From NCBI GenBank assembly GCA_030147925.1, contig JASBUK010000099.1:1-64000 (forward strand): a stretch of DNA of 64,000 nucleotides, in the 5' to 3' direction. Shown in pieces: positions 24,163 to 33,633 of the stretch; the stretch's first letter is position 1, and every line of letters starts with the position of its first letter. Under the pieces are notes generated by a model. The model saw only the letters and a list, made by a program, of their open reading frames with translations. It searched no databases and was not told the origin of the DNA. The translations under genes were made by a program, and so were the position numbers. This stretch comes from Trueperaceae bacterium (GTDB lineage: Bacteria; Deinococcota; Deinococci; Deinococcales; Trueperaceae).

Positions 24163-26532
24163 TCAGGCGCGCCGCTCGTCAAACCAGCTTCGAAAATGCT
24201 CGGCCAGGTGGCTGTGTCCCGCCGTTCGCATGAGCCTCAGTGCTTCTTCTAAAGCGGCCTCGTCGTTATCAATATCCGCTAAGCTGGCCAAGACCACCGC
24301 CAACATCAAAGTCTCACCGGCTTCTTCGGCAAAGGCCAGTGCCTTCCTATAGGCGGTCTGTGCCTCGGTTAGTTGGTCTCGCCGATGCCAAATCGAAGCG
24401 ATATTATTCCAGGCTCGAGCAGCCGTAGCCACCACCCCGGAGCGCTCAGCCAAATCAGCCGCCTGCTCATAGTAGTCCATCGCTTCTGCAAATGCCTCGC
24501 GGCGCTCATAGCTAAGACCCAGATTGATGTAAACCCTGGCTTGCATCATGGGGTTGTCTCCGGCTGCAGCAATTGCCTCACGGAACAACGGCTCGGCGTC
24601 TTCACCAAGCCAGCCCCGAGCCACCGCCTCGTTATTGATGGCATCCACCCAGCGCATTTTGTCGCCAAGGGCCAGCCACAGGGCCGCCGCCCGACGGTAG
24701 TCGGTAGCGGCACGCTGATGTTCGCCCCGATAGCTGGCTAAGCTCGCCAAGGTGTTAAGCGCCTCGGCTCGAGCCGCTATCTCGCCGTTAAGCGCCGCCT
24801 TAGCGCTTTGCTCGGCGGCTTCCGGTTGGCCCAAACGGCGGTAGAGCGTGGCGCACAAGGCCTGAACTTCGGGCGTGGCGCTCAACTTAGAAGTCTTGTC
24901 AAAAGCCTCTTTGTAGCGTCCGGCACGCTCCAGGGCTCGGGCCTGTAAAAAGGTCACGGCAGGTGAATCGGGAGCTTCTGTCAGGGTCTGGTAAGCCTGT
25001 TGAGGAAAGCCCCGGCGCAATAATTCCTTAGCCCAAACAAGATAGGCTTCCATGGCTCTGGCTTCATCTTCGGCAGTCCATAGCGACCTGGTCTGCTGGT
25101 ACAGCGGGAAAGCCTCCACATCGCTTAAAAAACGAACCAGTTGCAGACAAAGCGAGGCCCGCAACTTAGGCTGTGTCTCCAGATAGGCTAAGGCGGCCTG
25201 TCTCACCCGCAACTGCCCCGAAGGCTCAATAAGTCGTAAGTTTAGCAGTTGTTCTAAGGCTGTGGCCATGCCTGTGGCTGTTAACCCCAAGGCCCGGCGA
25301 ACAAGTGCTAAGCCTGGTTTGTCGAGCAAGGCCAGGGACAAAAACACATTACGCGCCTCGGCAGAAAGAGCCACCAAGCGCTCTTTTAATATGTCCTGCA
25401 AAGATTCTCCGCGCACAAAAGCCTCGACAAAGGATGGCAAACCATGTGTTTTTTCCCAGGCGCCGGGATAGGGGCTGAGCATCTCAGGCGTAAGTGGGTT
25501 GAGCTCGAGCGCAAGGTCTACTGTAAAGGCAGCTTGCTCTCTGGAACTGATTACCACACGAGCGGCACAACCTAATTCACACAAACGTTTTAGTAAGTTC
25601 TGGCTTTCGGGGTCAATCCTCTCCCAGTTATCCAGCAGCCACAAGTCAGAGCGGTGACGCAGCGCCTGCAAAATACTGCTTGCGCCCTCGGCAATAAGCT
25701 CACCAACTAAGGGCTCGAGCGTGACATAGGGCAGGCCAAAACGACCCGGTAGATAGTTGCCGTTTAAGCTCTTAAGCAAAGCCGTCTTACCCATGCCGGC
25801 AGCCCCACGGACCCAGGCCCATTCACCGGGCGCAAGACTCAATAAGCGCTCTTGCTCGAGCTCACGTCCTATTAACGACTGCCTTAAACGCCTACGAGCT
25901 TCCTCAACCGAAACATCAAGAACAATGCCATATTCTGCGGCTTCCTCTCTAATGCGGTTTGCCCACAAGCTCTTGCCAGCTCTTAACAGCAGATACAAGC
26001 GTGTTAAGTCCTCGGGTTCAAAGACAGGTGCAGCAGGCAATTCACAGGCCGCCTCGGCATAGTGCCCTAGTTCGGCAAAGCGCCCTTGTGCCGCCAAGCT
26101 CTCCGCAAATTTAAGCATGCCCTGTCTTAACTGAGCAGCTAAGTCTTCGCGCCGGGCATAAAACCATTCTTCTAGTTCGACACTCCAATCCGGCAGATAA
26201 ACGGCTGCTAAAAACGGCCCTTGATAAAGCGTCAGGGCCTTATCAAGCACCCCCGTTGCTAAAGCCGCTTTAAAATCACCGATATCACTACTCACTGTGG
26301 CCCAGGCCCGCAACTCATCGGCGGCAACCGTTCCCGGCGCGGCTTTGCGCAGACGACTCAGCGCAGCCGAGAGGCTGTTCATGGGGTCATTAGCTTGAGG
26401 CCAGAAAAGCTCGGCTAAAAAGCGGCGTTCCTGTGGCCCTTCCAACGCCAAGTAGCTAAGCAACAACAACGGCTTGATACGTCGCAAGCTGTGACCTTCA
26501 AGATACAGGCCGCCAAAGTTGATAAGGCGCAT
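24163..26532 (-). CDS. BTAD-type transcriptional regulator with ATPase and TPR repeats
   Basis: A 789-residue regulator of the SARP/MalT-like STAND group. Order: N-terminal OmpR-like DNA-binding part (about 1-75, LINFGGLYLEGHSLRRIKPL ... SLSAALSRLRKA), bacterial transcriptional activator domain (about 85-190), P-loop ATPase with Walker A GAAGMGKT (about 243-250) and Walker B-like LWLLDNWER, then a long C-terminal TPR array (about 480-780; units such as YINLGLSYERREAFAEAMDYYEQAADLAERS, here split). TAGAAT is 5 bases before the ATG (leaderless). It is divergent from the hypothetical gene at 26645, a likely target. Confidence 0.85.
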   Translation of the reverse strand: MRLINFGGLYLEGHSLRRIKPLLLLSYLALEGPQERRFLAELFWPQANDPMNSLSAALSRLRKAAPGTVAADELRAWATVSSDIGDFKAALATGVLDKALTLYQGPFLAAVYLPDWSVELEEWFYARREDLAAQLRQGMLKFAESLAAQGRFAELGHYAEAACELPAAPVFEPEDLTRLYLLLRAGKSLWANRIREEAAEYGIVLDVSVEEARRRLRQSLIGRELEQERLLSLAPGEWAWVRGAAGMGKTALLKSLNGNYLPGRFGLPYVTLEPLVGELIAEGASSILQALRHRSDLWLLDNWERIDPESQNLLKRLCELGCAARVVISSREQAAFTVDLALELNPLTPEMLSPYPGAWEKTHGLPSFVEAFVRGESLQDILKERLVALSAEARNVFLSLALLDKPGLALVRRALGLTATGMATALEQLLNLRLIEPSGQLRVRQAALAYLETQPKLRASLCLQLVRFLSDVEAFPLYQQTRSLWTAEDEARAMEAYLVWAKELLRRGFPQQAYQTLTEAPDSPAVTFLQARALERAGRYKEAFDKTSKLSATPEVQALCATLYRRLGQPEAAEQSAKAALNGEIAARAEALNTLASLASYRGEHQRAATDYRRAAALWLALGDKMRWVDAINNEAVARGWLGEDAEPLFREAIAAAGDNPMMQARVYINLGLSYERREAFAEAMDYYEQAADLAERSGVVATAARAWNNIASIWHRRDQLTEAQTAYRKALAFAEEAGETLMLAVVLASLADIDNDEAALEEALRLMRTAGHSHLAEHFRSWFDERRA

Positions 26533-26644
26533 AAGTTATTCTAGCGCCCTTTTTTGTCCTGTAGAAGATTTAGGGGCTTAGCAGTCAGCCAGCGGTCAGG
26601 GTAAAAGACGCAAACTAGTTGTTAAGGAGGTGGCGTGAGTAGCT

Positions 26645-27124
26645 ATGAGTAGTTGTGGACCGGTAACTGCACTGGCAAGAAATATCTGGGATAACTATTT
26701 GCAATCCGCAGGGGAGAAAATTAAAACAAAAGAGACAGTGCTAGCATTCTGGCGACAGCATCAGGGCCCTGATGGTAACTGTCTGGTCTTGCAGGCCTTA
26801 GCATCGGGTAATGTTTTTAAGGGGCGAGTCAATGAATTGCACAGCCATCTTTACCTTGCGGCCAAACCACTTAATAGCGATAGTATAAACTTCGGCTTAA
26901 ACAGGCTCAGTGGCGGGGCCAGGGCTACGGTTGTTATCTGCAAGATCAACCGCAACGCTCAGGCCGACACGCTCTGGACCCTTGATCTTGTCGGTGGTGA
27001 CAGACGCCCTCAGCGTATCAACAAGCGCTTATACGGTCTAAAGGGGCAGCTTTTATCGATATATATAAAAGCCCAGGGTAACGCCCGGGATTTTCATTAT
27101 GAACTTTTTTTAAGCAAGCCCTAA
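26645..27124 (+). CDS. Hypothetical protein divergent from BTAD regulator
   Basis: A 159-residue soluble protein without signal peptide. The central part has a beta-rich pattern with several Asn and Gly residues (NSDSINFGLNRLSGGARATVVI), ending LYGLKGQLLSIYIKAQG. No family recognised. GGAGGTGGC lies about 15 bases before ATG 26645; a nearer GTG in another frame is closed at once. It faces away from the BTAD regulator with a 112-base gap, so it is a candidate for its control. Confidence 0.6.
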   Translation: MSSCGPVTALARNIWDNYLQSAGEKIKTKETVLAFWRQHQGPDGNCLVLQALASGNVFKGRVNELHSHLYLAAKPLNSDSINFGLNRLSGGARATVVICKINRNAQADTLWTLDLVGGDRRPQRINKRLYGLKGQLLSIYIKAQGNARDFHYELFLSKP

Positions 27125-27141
27125 GCACAAACGTCCCCACT

Positions 27142-27232
27142 GAAGGTGTCCCAAATTGTGTGTGTTGAAGCTGTCAACTAACTTCCCTGACATAATTCAC
27201 GAACCACGATACACAATTTGTGTTACACCGCC
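27142..27232. repeat. MITE-like element (91 bp)
   Basis: Ends GAAGGTGTCCCAAATTGTG (left) and ACACAATTTGTGTTACACC (right) are inverted relative to each other. Its reverse complement aligns along the full length with 37871-37958, with matching interior (GTGAATTATG versus ACGAATTACG; GACAGCTTCAACAC versus GGCAGTTTCAATAC). Located 18 bases after a stop codon. Confidence 0.75.
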
Positions 27233-27284
27233 AGTCAATTGACAAATTCCCTTTGTCTGAATGCCCCCTCTGAAAAAGTCCTGG

Positions 27285-27358
27285 TTTCTACCTCCTACTA
27301 ACTACTTTCCACTTACTTTTTACTGTGCCCCTACTTCCCCTCTCTCCTCACTTTGTAA
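27285..27358. repeat. Heptad repeat array 3
   Basis: On the minus strand GTAAAAA GTAAGTG GAAAGTA GTTAGTA GGAGGTA GAAA, with GTA/GTG triplets at 7-base steps. A pyrimidine-rich run (CTACTTCCCCTCTCTCCTCAC) flanks it. An apparent 102-codon frame through here is an artefact of the low complexity. Confidence 0.65.
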
Positions 27359-27419
27359 GAGCGCTTTTCAGAAACGCCGTAAAAGTATCAATATCCGCCT
27401 TTTACACAGCTCCGGTTTC

Positions 27420-27448
27420 TTTACAAGGTTTATTAGCACCCGTATGAT
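27420..27448 (+). promoter_or_regulatory. Putative promoter of the pyrimidine catabolism operon
   Basis: TTTACA-N17-TATGAT, followed by a leader of about 124 bases before the first gene. The leader contains a small hairpin (TACCG-TCATT-CGGTA, 27475-27489) and a run of T (27532-27537). No known riboswitch is recognised. Confidence 0.5.
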
Positions 27449-27578
27449 AGATGGACAAATAAACAAAATCTGCATACCGTCATTCGGTAGCTCTGGAGGT
27501 GGTAAAGACAGCAACCTTAAGCGAACTGCTATTTTTTTCAAGCGCCGTCACTCAAATGGTAGACACTAAAGGAGTTAT

Positions 27579-28445
27579 ATGGCACGAATTGTAAAAGGTG
27601 GGCTGATCCAGGCCTCAAACCCCATCCCCGGGGATAGCGATCTTTTAGCTATTAAAAAGGCCATGATTGACAAACATATCCCCATAATTGAAGAGGCAGG
27701 CAAGCAAGGTGTGCAGGCGCTGTGCTTGCAGGAAATCTTTTACGGGCCTTACTTCTGTCCCAGTCAAGACAGCAAGTGGTATGACACCGCCGAAGCCATT
27801 CCCGATGGCGAAACCACGCAAATGATGATGGAATTGGCCAAGCAGTACGGCATGGTCATCATCGTCCCTATCTATGAAGAGGCCATGACCGGAGTGTATT
27901 ACAACACTGCCGCAGTTATCGATGCCGATGGCAGCTACTTGGGTAAATACCGCAAAACCCACATTCCTCAGGTGGCCGGCTTTTATGAAAAGTTCTTTTT
28001 CCGACCCGGCAACTTAGGCTATCCGGTTTTTGAAACAGCAGTTGGCAAAATCGGCGTTTACATTTGCTATGACCGGCACTTCCCCGAAGGGGCTCGAGCC
28101 CTGGGTTTAAACGGCGCCGCAATCGTCTTTAACCCTTCGGCTACCGTGGCCGGTTTATCCGAATACCTCTGGAAGCTCGAGCAACCCGCCCACGCTGTAG
28201 CCAACGGTTATTTCGTAGGGGCCATAAACCGTGTTGGTCACGAGCAACCCTGGGATATTGGTGAGTTTTACGGCCAGTCTTACTTTGTCGATCCCCGGGG
28301 GCAGTTTGTAGCCATGGCCAGCCGCGACAAAGATGAATTGGTCGTAGCTGATCTGAACATGGACATGATCAAAGAAGTGCGTGATCTGTGGCAGTTTTAT
28401 CGGGATCGTCGGCCCGATATGTACGAGGAATTAGTGGAGTTATGA
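27579..28445 (+). CDS. Beta-ureidopropionase-like nitrilase-superfamily amidohydrolase
   Basis: A 288-residue carbon-nitrogen hydrolase with the Glu-Lys-Cys triad: E52 (LCLQEIFYGPYF), K126 (GKYRKTHIP) and C163 (VYICYDRHFPEGAR). This subgroup hydrolyses N-carbamoyl compounds (N-carbamoyl-beta-alanine or N-carbamoylputrescine). The adjacent PreT, PreA and dihydropyrimidinase genes favour N-carbamoyl-beta-alanine, the last step to beta-alanine. ATG with AAAGGAG upstream. First gene of the pyrimidine operon. Confidence 0.88.
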   Translation: MARIVKGGLIQASNPIPGDSDLLAIKKAMIDKHIPIIEEAGKQGVQALCLQEIFYGPYFCPSQDSKWYDTAEAIPDGETTQMMMELAKQYGMVIIVPIYEEAMTGVYYNTAAVIDADGSYLGKYRKTHIPQVAGFYEKFFFRPGNLGYPVFETAVGKIGVYICYDRHFPEGARALGLNGAAIVFNPSATVAGLSEYLWKLEQPAHAVANGYFVGAINRVGHEQPWDIGEFYGQSYFVDPRGQFVAMASRDKDELVVADLNMDMIKEVRDLWQFYRDRRPDMYEELVEL

Positions 28446-28524
28446 GGCAAATAAGCACCCAGTGTCTCAAGCGCTCGGTCAGAACAGCTGCTGGCATAAA
28501 AGACCGACGTCTTTAAGGGATTTT

Positions 28525-29886
28525 ATGGACGGAAGCAAACTATCCCTTGATGAATTAAAAGATCGCTTCAGCGAAATAAAGCCGGCACTTAGCAAACGCG
28601 AAGCAAGTATCGAGGCAAATCGCTGTCTTTATTGTTTTGATGCGCCCTGTATCGCCGCCTGCCCAACCAGCATAGACGTGCCTACCTTCATCCACAAAAT
28701 CTCCACTGATAACGTGCTGGGCGCGGCCACGACCATTCTTGAAGCCAATCTCTTGGCGGCGACTTGCAGCCGCGTTTGTCCAGTCGAGGAATTGTGTGAG
28801 GGCGCCTGCGTACTGGGTACGGATCACAAACCCATTGAAATTGGACGCTTACAACGCTACGCCATGGACTATCTCTATGACCGGGACCTCATGCCGCTGA
28901 CAACCGCTCCCCCAAACGGCAAAAAGGTGGCGGTGATAGGTGCAGGCCCCGCAGGCTTAAGCTGCGCCGGAGAGCTGGCCAAGCTCGGTTATCAGGTTAC
29001 GGTGCTGGAAAAACAAAACTTGCCCGGCGGGCTTTCCACTTATGGCATCGTGGTGATGCGCGAACCCATTCGCATAGCCCTAGAAGAAGTCGAGTTTGTC
29101 AAAAAGCTTGGCGTGGAAATAAAAACGGGCGTAGAAGTCGGCAAAGATATCAGCGCAAAGGACTTGCTCGAGCAATACGATGCGGTGTTTATCGCTACGG
29201 GCATGGGTAAAGTTCCCGACTTGGGCATTCCGGGTGAAGATTTAAGCGGTGTTAGCGAAGCTCTGTCCTTTATCGCCGAAACCAAACTGGCGGAAAAAGA
29301 AGGCTTAGAACGCCTTTCTAAGCTGCCTGTGGGTCGCCGCGTGGCTGTGATTGGTGCAGGTAATACCGCTATTGACGCAGCCACCATCGCCAAACGTCTT
29401 GGTGCAGACAACGTCACCATCGTCTACCGTCGCAGCGCTGAGGAAATGCCCGCTTATGATTTTGAATATGAATTCATTAAAAACGAAGGCGTAGAATTTC
29501 GTTTTTTAAGCCAACCGCTTGAAATCCTCGGTGAAAACGGCCAGGTTAGCGGCCTTAGATGCGACAAGATGCAGCTAGGTGAGCCCGGCGATGATGGTCG
29601 CCACCAGGTTAGCCCTGTTCCAAACAGCGAATTCACACTTGAATGCGATCAAGTCATCAAAGCCATCGGTCAGGAAAAACTTCTGGAGCTTTTTGCTGCT
29701 TTTGAGCTCGAGCTCAAGCGGGGTTATGTAAAAGTCGATGAGACGCTGCGCAGCTCAAACCCACAGGTCTTTGCCGGTGGAGATTGCATACGTGCAGGCG
29801 GCCTGGCCATGACGGTAACGGCCACAGAAGACGGCAAAATTGCCGCGAAAAGCATTCACAACTGGCTCTTAGAAACTACAAGCTGA
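28525..29886 (+). CDS. preT: NAD(P)-dependent dihydropyrimidine dehydrogenase subunit PreT
   Basis: A 453-residue flavoprotein that passes electrons from NAD(P)H to PreA. N-terminal Fe-S region with CLYCFDAPCIAACP and CSRVCPVEELCEGAC, FAD-binding VAVIGAGPAGLSCAGELA, NAD(P)-binding VAVIGAGNTAIDAATIA and a C-terminal FAD motif (VFAGGDCIRAG). ATG 28525 is preferred (AAGGGA close by, homology begins here); an in-frame GTG at 28462 would add 21 non-conserved residues. It resembles the glutamate synthase small subunit family, but the PreA partner identifies it. Confidence 0.9.
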   Translation: MDGSKLSLDELKDRFSEIKPALSKREASIEANRCLYCFDAPCIAACPTSIDVPTFIHKISTDNVLGAATTILEANLLAATCSRVCPVEELCEGACVLGTDHKPIEIGRLQRYAMDYLYDRDLMPLTTAPPNGKKVAVIGAGPAGLSCAGELAKLGYQVTVLEKQNLPGGLSTYGIVVMREPIRIALEEVEFVKKLGVEIKTGVEVGKDISAKDLLEQYDAVFIATGMGKVPDLGIPGEDLSGVSEALSFIAETKLAEKEGLERLSKLPVGRRVAVIGAGNTAIDAATIAKRLGADNVTIVYRRSAEEMPAYDFEYEFIKNEGVEFRFLSQPLEILGENGQVSGLRCDKMQLGEPGDDGRHQVSPVPNSEFTLECDQVIKAIGQEKLLELFAAFELELKRGYVKVDETLRSSNPQVFAGGDCIRAGGLAMTVTATEDGKIAAKSIHNWLLETTS

Positions 29887-29936
29887 AAAAGCATGCAAGG
29901 CTGTCTTTTTGGCCGCCCGAAATTTAAGGAGGATGA

Positions 29937-31289
29937 ATGGCTGATCTTAGCACCACTTTCGCGGGCATCAAGAGCCCTAATCCCTTCTGGCTGGCTTCGG
30001 CCCCGCCTACAAACAGCGCTTATCAGATCAACAAAGCCTTTGAGCAGGGTTGGGGCGGTGCGGTCTGGAAAACAATCGGTGCTCCGGTCTTGAATGTCAG
30101 CAGCCGCTATGGCGGCTACGAATACAAAGGCAATAAGCTGGTAGCCATAAATAACGTCGAACTCATTTCCGACCGGCCTCTAGAGGTGAATTTAAGGGAA
30201 ATCCGCGAAGTCAAAAAGCTCTGGAGCGGCCGAGCAGTGATTGTTTCGGCCATGGTCGAGTCCAAACCAGAGGCCTGGCATGATGTCGTCATGAAGATCG
30301 AGGACACGGGCGCCGATGGTATTGAACTCAACTATGGCTGCCCACACGGCATGAGCGAACGAGGTATGGGCGCAGCCGTGGGACAGGTGCCGGAATATTG
30401 CACCATGATTACCGAGTGGGTGACCAGCGTCGCCAGCATTCCGGTCATCGTAAAGCTAACCCCAAACGTCACCGATATCACCAAACCCGCTTTGGCGGCT
30501 GTGCAAGCCAAGGCCGACGCCCTCTCCCTTATCAATACGATCAATTCAATCATCGGGGTGGATTTGGATAATTTCCAACTCAAACCCAATGTAGGCGGCA
30601 AGGGTAGCCATGGTGGCTATGCCGGCCCGGCGGTCAAACCTGTGGCCCTGCACATGCTTTCTGCGGTAGCCCAAGAAGAGGCCGTGCAACGTGTCGGCCT
30701 GCCCATCTCCGGCATGGGTGGCATCCAGACCTGGCGCGACGCCGCCGAGTTTTTGCTGCTTGGAGCCACCAGTCTGCAAGTCTGCACTGCTGTTATGCAT
30801 TATGGCTTTCGCATCATCGAGGATCTCACCGAAGGCCTGTCAAATTGGCTGGATGAAAAGGGCATAAAGTCCGTGGGCGAAATCATCGGGGCGTCGGTAC
30901 CCCGGGTCTCAGATTTTGGAGATTTCGACCTGTCCTATAAGGTCGTGGCGCGCATCGATCCAGAGACCTGTACAAACTGCAACCTCTGTTATATCGCCTG
31001 CGACGAGGGCGCTCACCAATGCATCGACTTAACCGTCGATGGCCACAAGATAGACCCGGCAAGCTATGCCGGCAGCGTAAAACCCATACCCGTGGTACGC
31101 GAGGACGACTGTGTTGGCTGCAATCTCTGCTCGCTGGTTTGTCCGGTGGATAGCTGCATCACTATGCTGGAAGTGGATTCAGGCCGAGACAGCATCACCT
31201 GGAAAGAGCTAACCAGTCAAAAACCAGAAGTTCTCAACTGGGATGAAATGGAAAAATATCGCCGGGAAGTGGGCATCAAGATTCATTAA
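29937..31289 (+). CDS. preA: NAD-dependent dihydropyrimidine dehydrogenase subunit PreA
   Basis: A 450-residue catalytic subunit reducing uracil and thymine to the dihydro forms. FMN-binding dihydroorotate-dehydrogenase-like barrel at residues 1-330 (SPNPFWLASAPPTNS, ELNYGCPHGMSERGMGAAVGQ split here by motif, VIVKLTPNVTDI), with the active-site Cys in NYGCPHG-type context; two 4Fe-4S clusters at the C-terminus (CTNCNLCYIAC, CVGCNLCSLVCPVDSC). AAGGAGG before ATG. Forms the PreTA complex with the preceding gene. Confidence 0.93.
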   Translation: MADLSTTFAGIKSPNPFWLASAPPTNSAYQINKAFEQGWGGAVWKTIGAPVLNVSSRYGGYEYKGNKLVAINNVELISDRPLEVNLREIREVKKLWSGRAVIVSAMVESKPEAWHDVVMKIEDTGADGIELNYGCPHGMSERGMGAAVGQVPEYCTMITEWVTSVASIPVIVKLTPNVTDITKPALAAVQAKADALSLINTINSIIGVDLDNFQLKPNVGGKGSHGGYAGPAVKPVALHMLSAVAQEEAVQRVGLPISGMGGIQTWRDAAEFLLLGATSLQVCTAVMHYGFRIIEDLTEGLSNWLDEKGIKSVGEIIGASVPRVSDFGDFDLSYKVVARIDPETCTNCNLCYIACDEGAHQCIDLTVDGHKIDPASYAGSVKPIPVVREDDCVGCNLCSLVCPVDSCITMLEVDSGRDSITWKELTSQKPEVLNWDEMEKYRREVGIKIH

Positions 31290-31374
31290 GCGGCTGTTAT
31301 TGGGCAGCAGGGAAAAGCAAACTTCCCCGGCGAAGTTATAAGAGACACTGATCAGCGTAATTTTGGAGGTTGTT

Positions 31375-32760
31375 TTGAGCGGCTTGCTTATCAAAAACGG
31401 TGAAATCATCACCGCTGATACTCGTTACCAGGCAGACATCTACTGTCAGGACGAGCAGATCACGCAAATTGGGCAAAACCTCGAGGTTCCACCCGGCACG
31501 CAAATTATTGACGCCGCCGGAAAATACGTCTTCCCCGGCTTTATCGATCCTCATGTGCACATTTATTTGCCTTTTATGGGCACTGAAAGCAAAGACAGCC
31601 ATAGCAGCGGCAGCCAAGCGGCCTTAGTTGGCGGCACTACCACCTTTATTGAAATGTGTGCTCCCTCGCGCCTAGACGATGCGCTTGAGGGTTATGAACT
31701 CTGGAAGTCCAAAGCCGCTGGTAACAGTGCTTGTGATTATAGCTTTCACATGGCGGTGTCTAAATTCGAAGACAAGACCGAGGCTCAACTCAAAGAAATC
31801 ATCGCCGACGGCATAAGCTCATTTAAGGTATTCCTGGCCTACAAGGGCTTTTTTGGAGTCGAAGACGAAGAGCTCTATAAGACCCTGAATCTGGCGAAGC
31901 GCGAAGGCGTCATTGTTACGGCGCACTGCGAAAACGCTGAGCTGGTCGCACAGCTACAGGCCAAACTCTTAGCCGCAGGCAAGACCGGGCCTGAGTATCA
32001 CGAGCCAAGTCGTCCGGTCAGTGTTGAAGCGGAGGGTGTGCATCACTTTGCCACTTTCTTGGAGATGACCGGGGCGCATGGCTATGTTGTGCACTTAAGT
32101 TGCGCGGCGGCGCTAAGGGCTGCTATGGCTGCCAAATCGCGGGGCGTAAAGCTTGCCATTGAGTCTGTCATTCCGCATTTGATGCTGGACAAAACTTATG
32201 CCGAGCGCCCTAATTTTGAGGGCGCCAAGTACGTGATGTCTCCACCGCTGCGCGAAAAACGCAATCAGTTGGTGCTGTGGGAAGCCCTGCGCAACGGTTT
32301 TATCGACACCATCGGCACCGACCACGCCCCCTTTGACTTTGTCGGGCAAAAGGATATGGGTAAAGACGACTTCACCAAAATCCCCAACGGCATTCCCGCT
32401 ATTGAGGATCGGGTGAATTTGCTCTACACCTACGGTGTCAGTCGGGGCAATCTCGACATTCACCGTTTTGTGGACGCTGCCAGCACCAAGGCTGCCAAAC
32501 TCTTTGGTCTATTCCCCCGCAAGGGCAGTATCCAGCCAGGCAGCGACGCCGACTTAGTAATTTATGACCCCAGTTACCGTGGCAAATTATCGGCTGAATC
32601 ACAGGTCATGAATCTCGATTACAACGGCTTTGAAGGCATGGAAATTGATGGTCGACCCAGTGTCGTCACGGTGCGCGGCCAGGTGGCTGTACGCGACGGT
32701 AAGTTTGTAGGCGACCCCGGTCGGGGAAAGTTGCTCAAGCGGCAGCCTCAGCGCTTCTAA
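31375..32760 (+). CDS. hydA: Dihydropyrimidinase (hydantoinase)
   Basis: A 461-residue cyclic amidohydrolase opening dihydrouracil to N-carbamoyl-beta-alanine. Metal-binding HVH at about 60-62 (FPGFIDPHVHIYLP), the carboxylated Lys in FKVFLAYKG (about 150-157), metal His in VTAHCEN and VVHLSC, and the Asp of IGTDHAPF. TTG 31375 is chosen since GGAGG lies 5 bases before it; an upstream in-frame TTG overlaps that binding site. Middle step between PreTA and the nitrilase. Confidence 0.92.
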   Translation: MSGLLIKNGEIITADTRYQADIYCQDEQITQIGQNLEVPPGTQIIDAAGKYVFPGFIDPHVHIYLPFMGTESKDSHSSGSQAALVGGTTTFIEMCAPSRLDDALEGYELWKSKAAGNSACDYSFHMAVSKFEDKTEAQLKEIIADGISSFKVFLAYKGFFGVEDEELYKTLNLAKREGVIVTAHCENAELVAQLQAKLLAAGKTGPEYHEPSRPVSVEAEGVHHFATFLEMTGAHGYVVHLSCAAALRAAMAAKSRGVKLAIESVIPHLMLDKTYAERPNFEGAKYVMSPPLREKRNQLVLWEALRNGFIDTIGTDHAPFDFVGQKDMGKDDFTKIPNGIPAIEDRVNLLYTYGVSRGNLDIHRFVDAASTKAAKLFGLFPRKGSIQPGSDADLVIYDPSYRGKLSAESQVMNLDYNGFEGMEIDGRPSVVTVRGQVAVRDGKFVGDPGRGKLLKRQPQRF

Positions 32761-32802
32761 ATATCTAAATAAAAGCATCGTTTAAGCATCTGGAGACCCG
32801 CA

Positions 32803-33633
32803 TTGACCGTTCAAGCGCAAGCGCAAACCCCAAAACAAGCCGCCGCCACAAAACCCGTTATCGAGACAAAAGACTTAACTATGATTTACCGTGGGCGTGG
32901 CACGGAAACCATTGCGCTGCAAAACGCCAATCTAAGCATTAGAGCAGGCGAATTTATCAGCCTCATCGGACCTTCGGGCTGTGGCAAAACCACCCTGCTC
33001 AGACTGATTGCCAATCTTATCGAACCCAGTTCCGGAGAAATTAGCGTCGCCGGGAAAACTCCGCAGCAGGCCCGGCTTGACCGTGAATACGGCTATGTCT
33101 TTCAGTCGCCTGTTCTCTATGACTGGCGCAGCGTCGTTGCCAATGTGATGCTGCCCCTTGAAATCATGGGTTATAGCAAAAGTAAACGCCAAGAACGCGC
33201 CGTTAAACTGCTCAAGATGGTTGGGCTCGAGCACTTTCACAAGCAGTTTCCCTATCAGCTCTCGGGGGGAATGCAGCAACGTGTGTCCATTGCTCGGGCG
33301 CTGGCTTTTGACCCCAAACTCCTGCTGATGGACGAACCTTTTGGAGCACTCGACGAGATCACCCGCGAAAGCATGAATTTAGAGCTGTTGCGCATCTGGC
33401 AGGAAACCGGCAAGACCATTGTTTTTGTTACACATTCTATTCCCGAAGCTGTTTTCTTGAGCAGCCGCATCGTGGTTATGACCCCCAGACCCGGCAAAAT
33501 CGAACGGCTCATCGCGGTCGATCTCAGCTACCCGCGAGGCACAGAAACCAGGGAATCGGCTCGTTTTTTTGAATTGGCGACCCAGGTTCGTGAGGCCCTA
33601 AGACAGGGCCATTCTTACGACACGGAGACTTGA
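32803..33633 (+). CDS. ABC transporter ATP-binding protein (SsuB/ThiZ-like)
   Basis: A 276-residue ATPase: Walker A GPSGCGKTT, Q-loop YVFQSPVLYDW, signature LSGGMQQR, Walker B LLLMDEPFGALDE and the switch His (VTHSIPEAVFL). Start TTG 32803 follows CTGGAGAC. The sequence belongs to the nitrate/sulfonate/taurine/thiamine-precursor group. It overlaps the first permease gene (TGATG). Its place directly behind hydA suggests uptake of a pyrimidine or hydantoin-like compound. Confidence 0.93.
   Translation: MTVQAQAQTPKQAAATKPVIETKDLTMIYRGRGTETIALQNANLSIRAGEFISLIGPSGCGKTTLLRLIANLIEPSSGEISVAGKTPQQARLDREYGYVFQSPVLYDWRSVVANVMLPLEIMGYSKSKRQERAVKLLKMVGLEHFHKQFPYQLSGGMQQRVSIARALAFDPKLLLMDEPFGALDEITRESMNLELLRIWQETGKTIVFVTHSIPEAVFLSSRIVVMTPRPGKIERLIAVDLSYPRGTETRESARFFELATQVREALRQGHSYDTET

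Noticed and set aside
27261-27569. Open frame of about 100 codons before the pyrimidine operon
   Set aside because: Runs through heptad array 3 and the promoter/leader of the operon; no initiation signal or homology.
27449-27578. Riboswitch in the leader of the pyrimidine operon
   Set aside because: The leader is long and has a small hairpin, but no conserved aptamer motif or terminator/antiterminator pair could be recognised.
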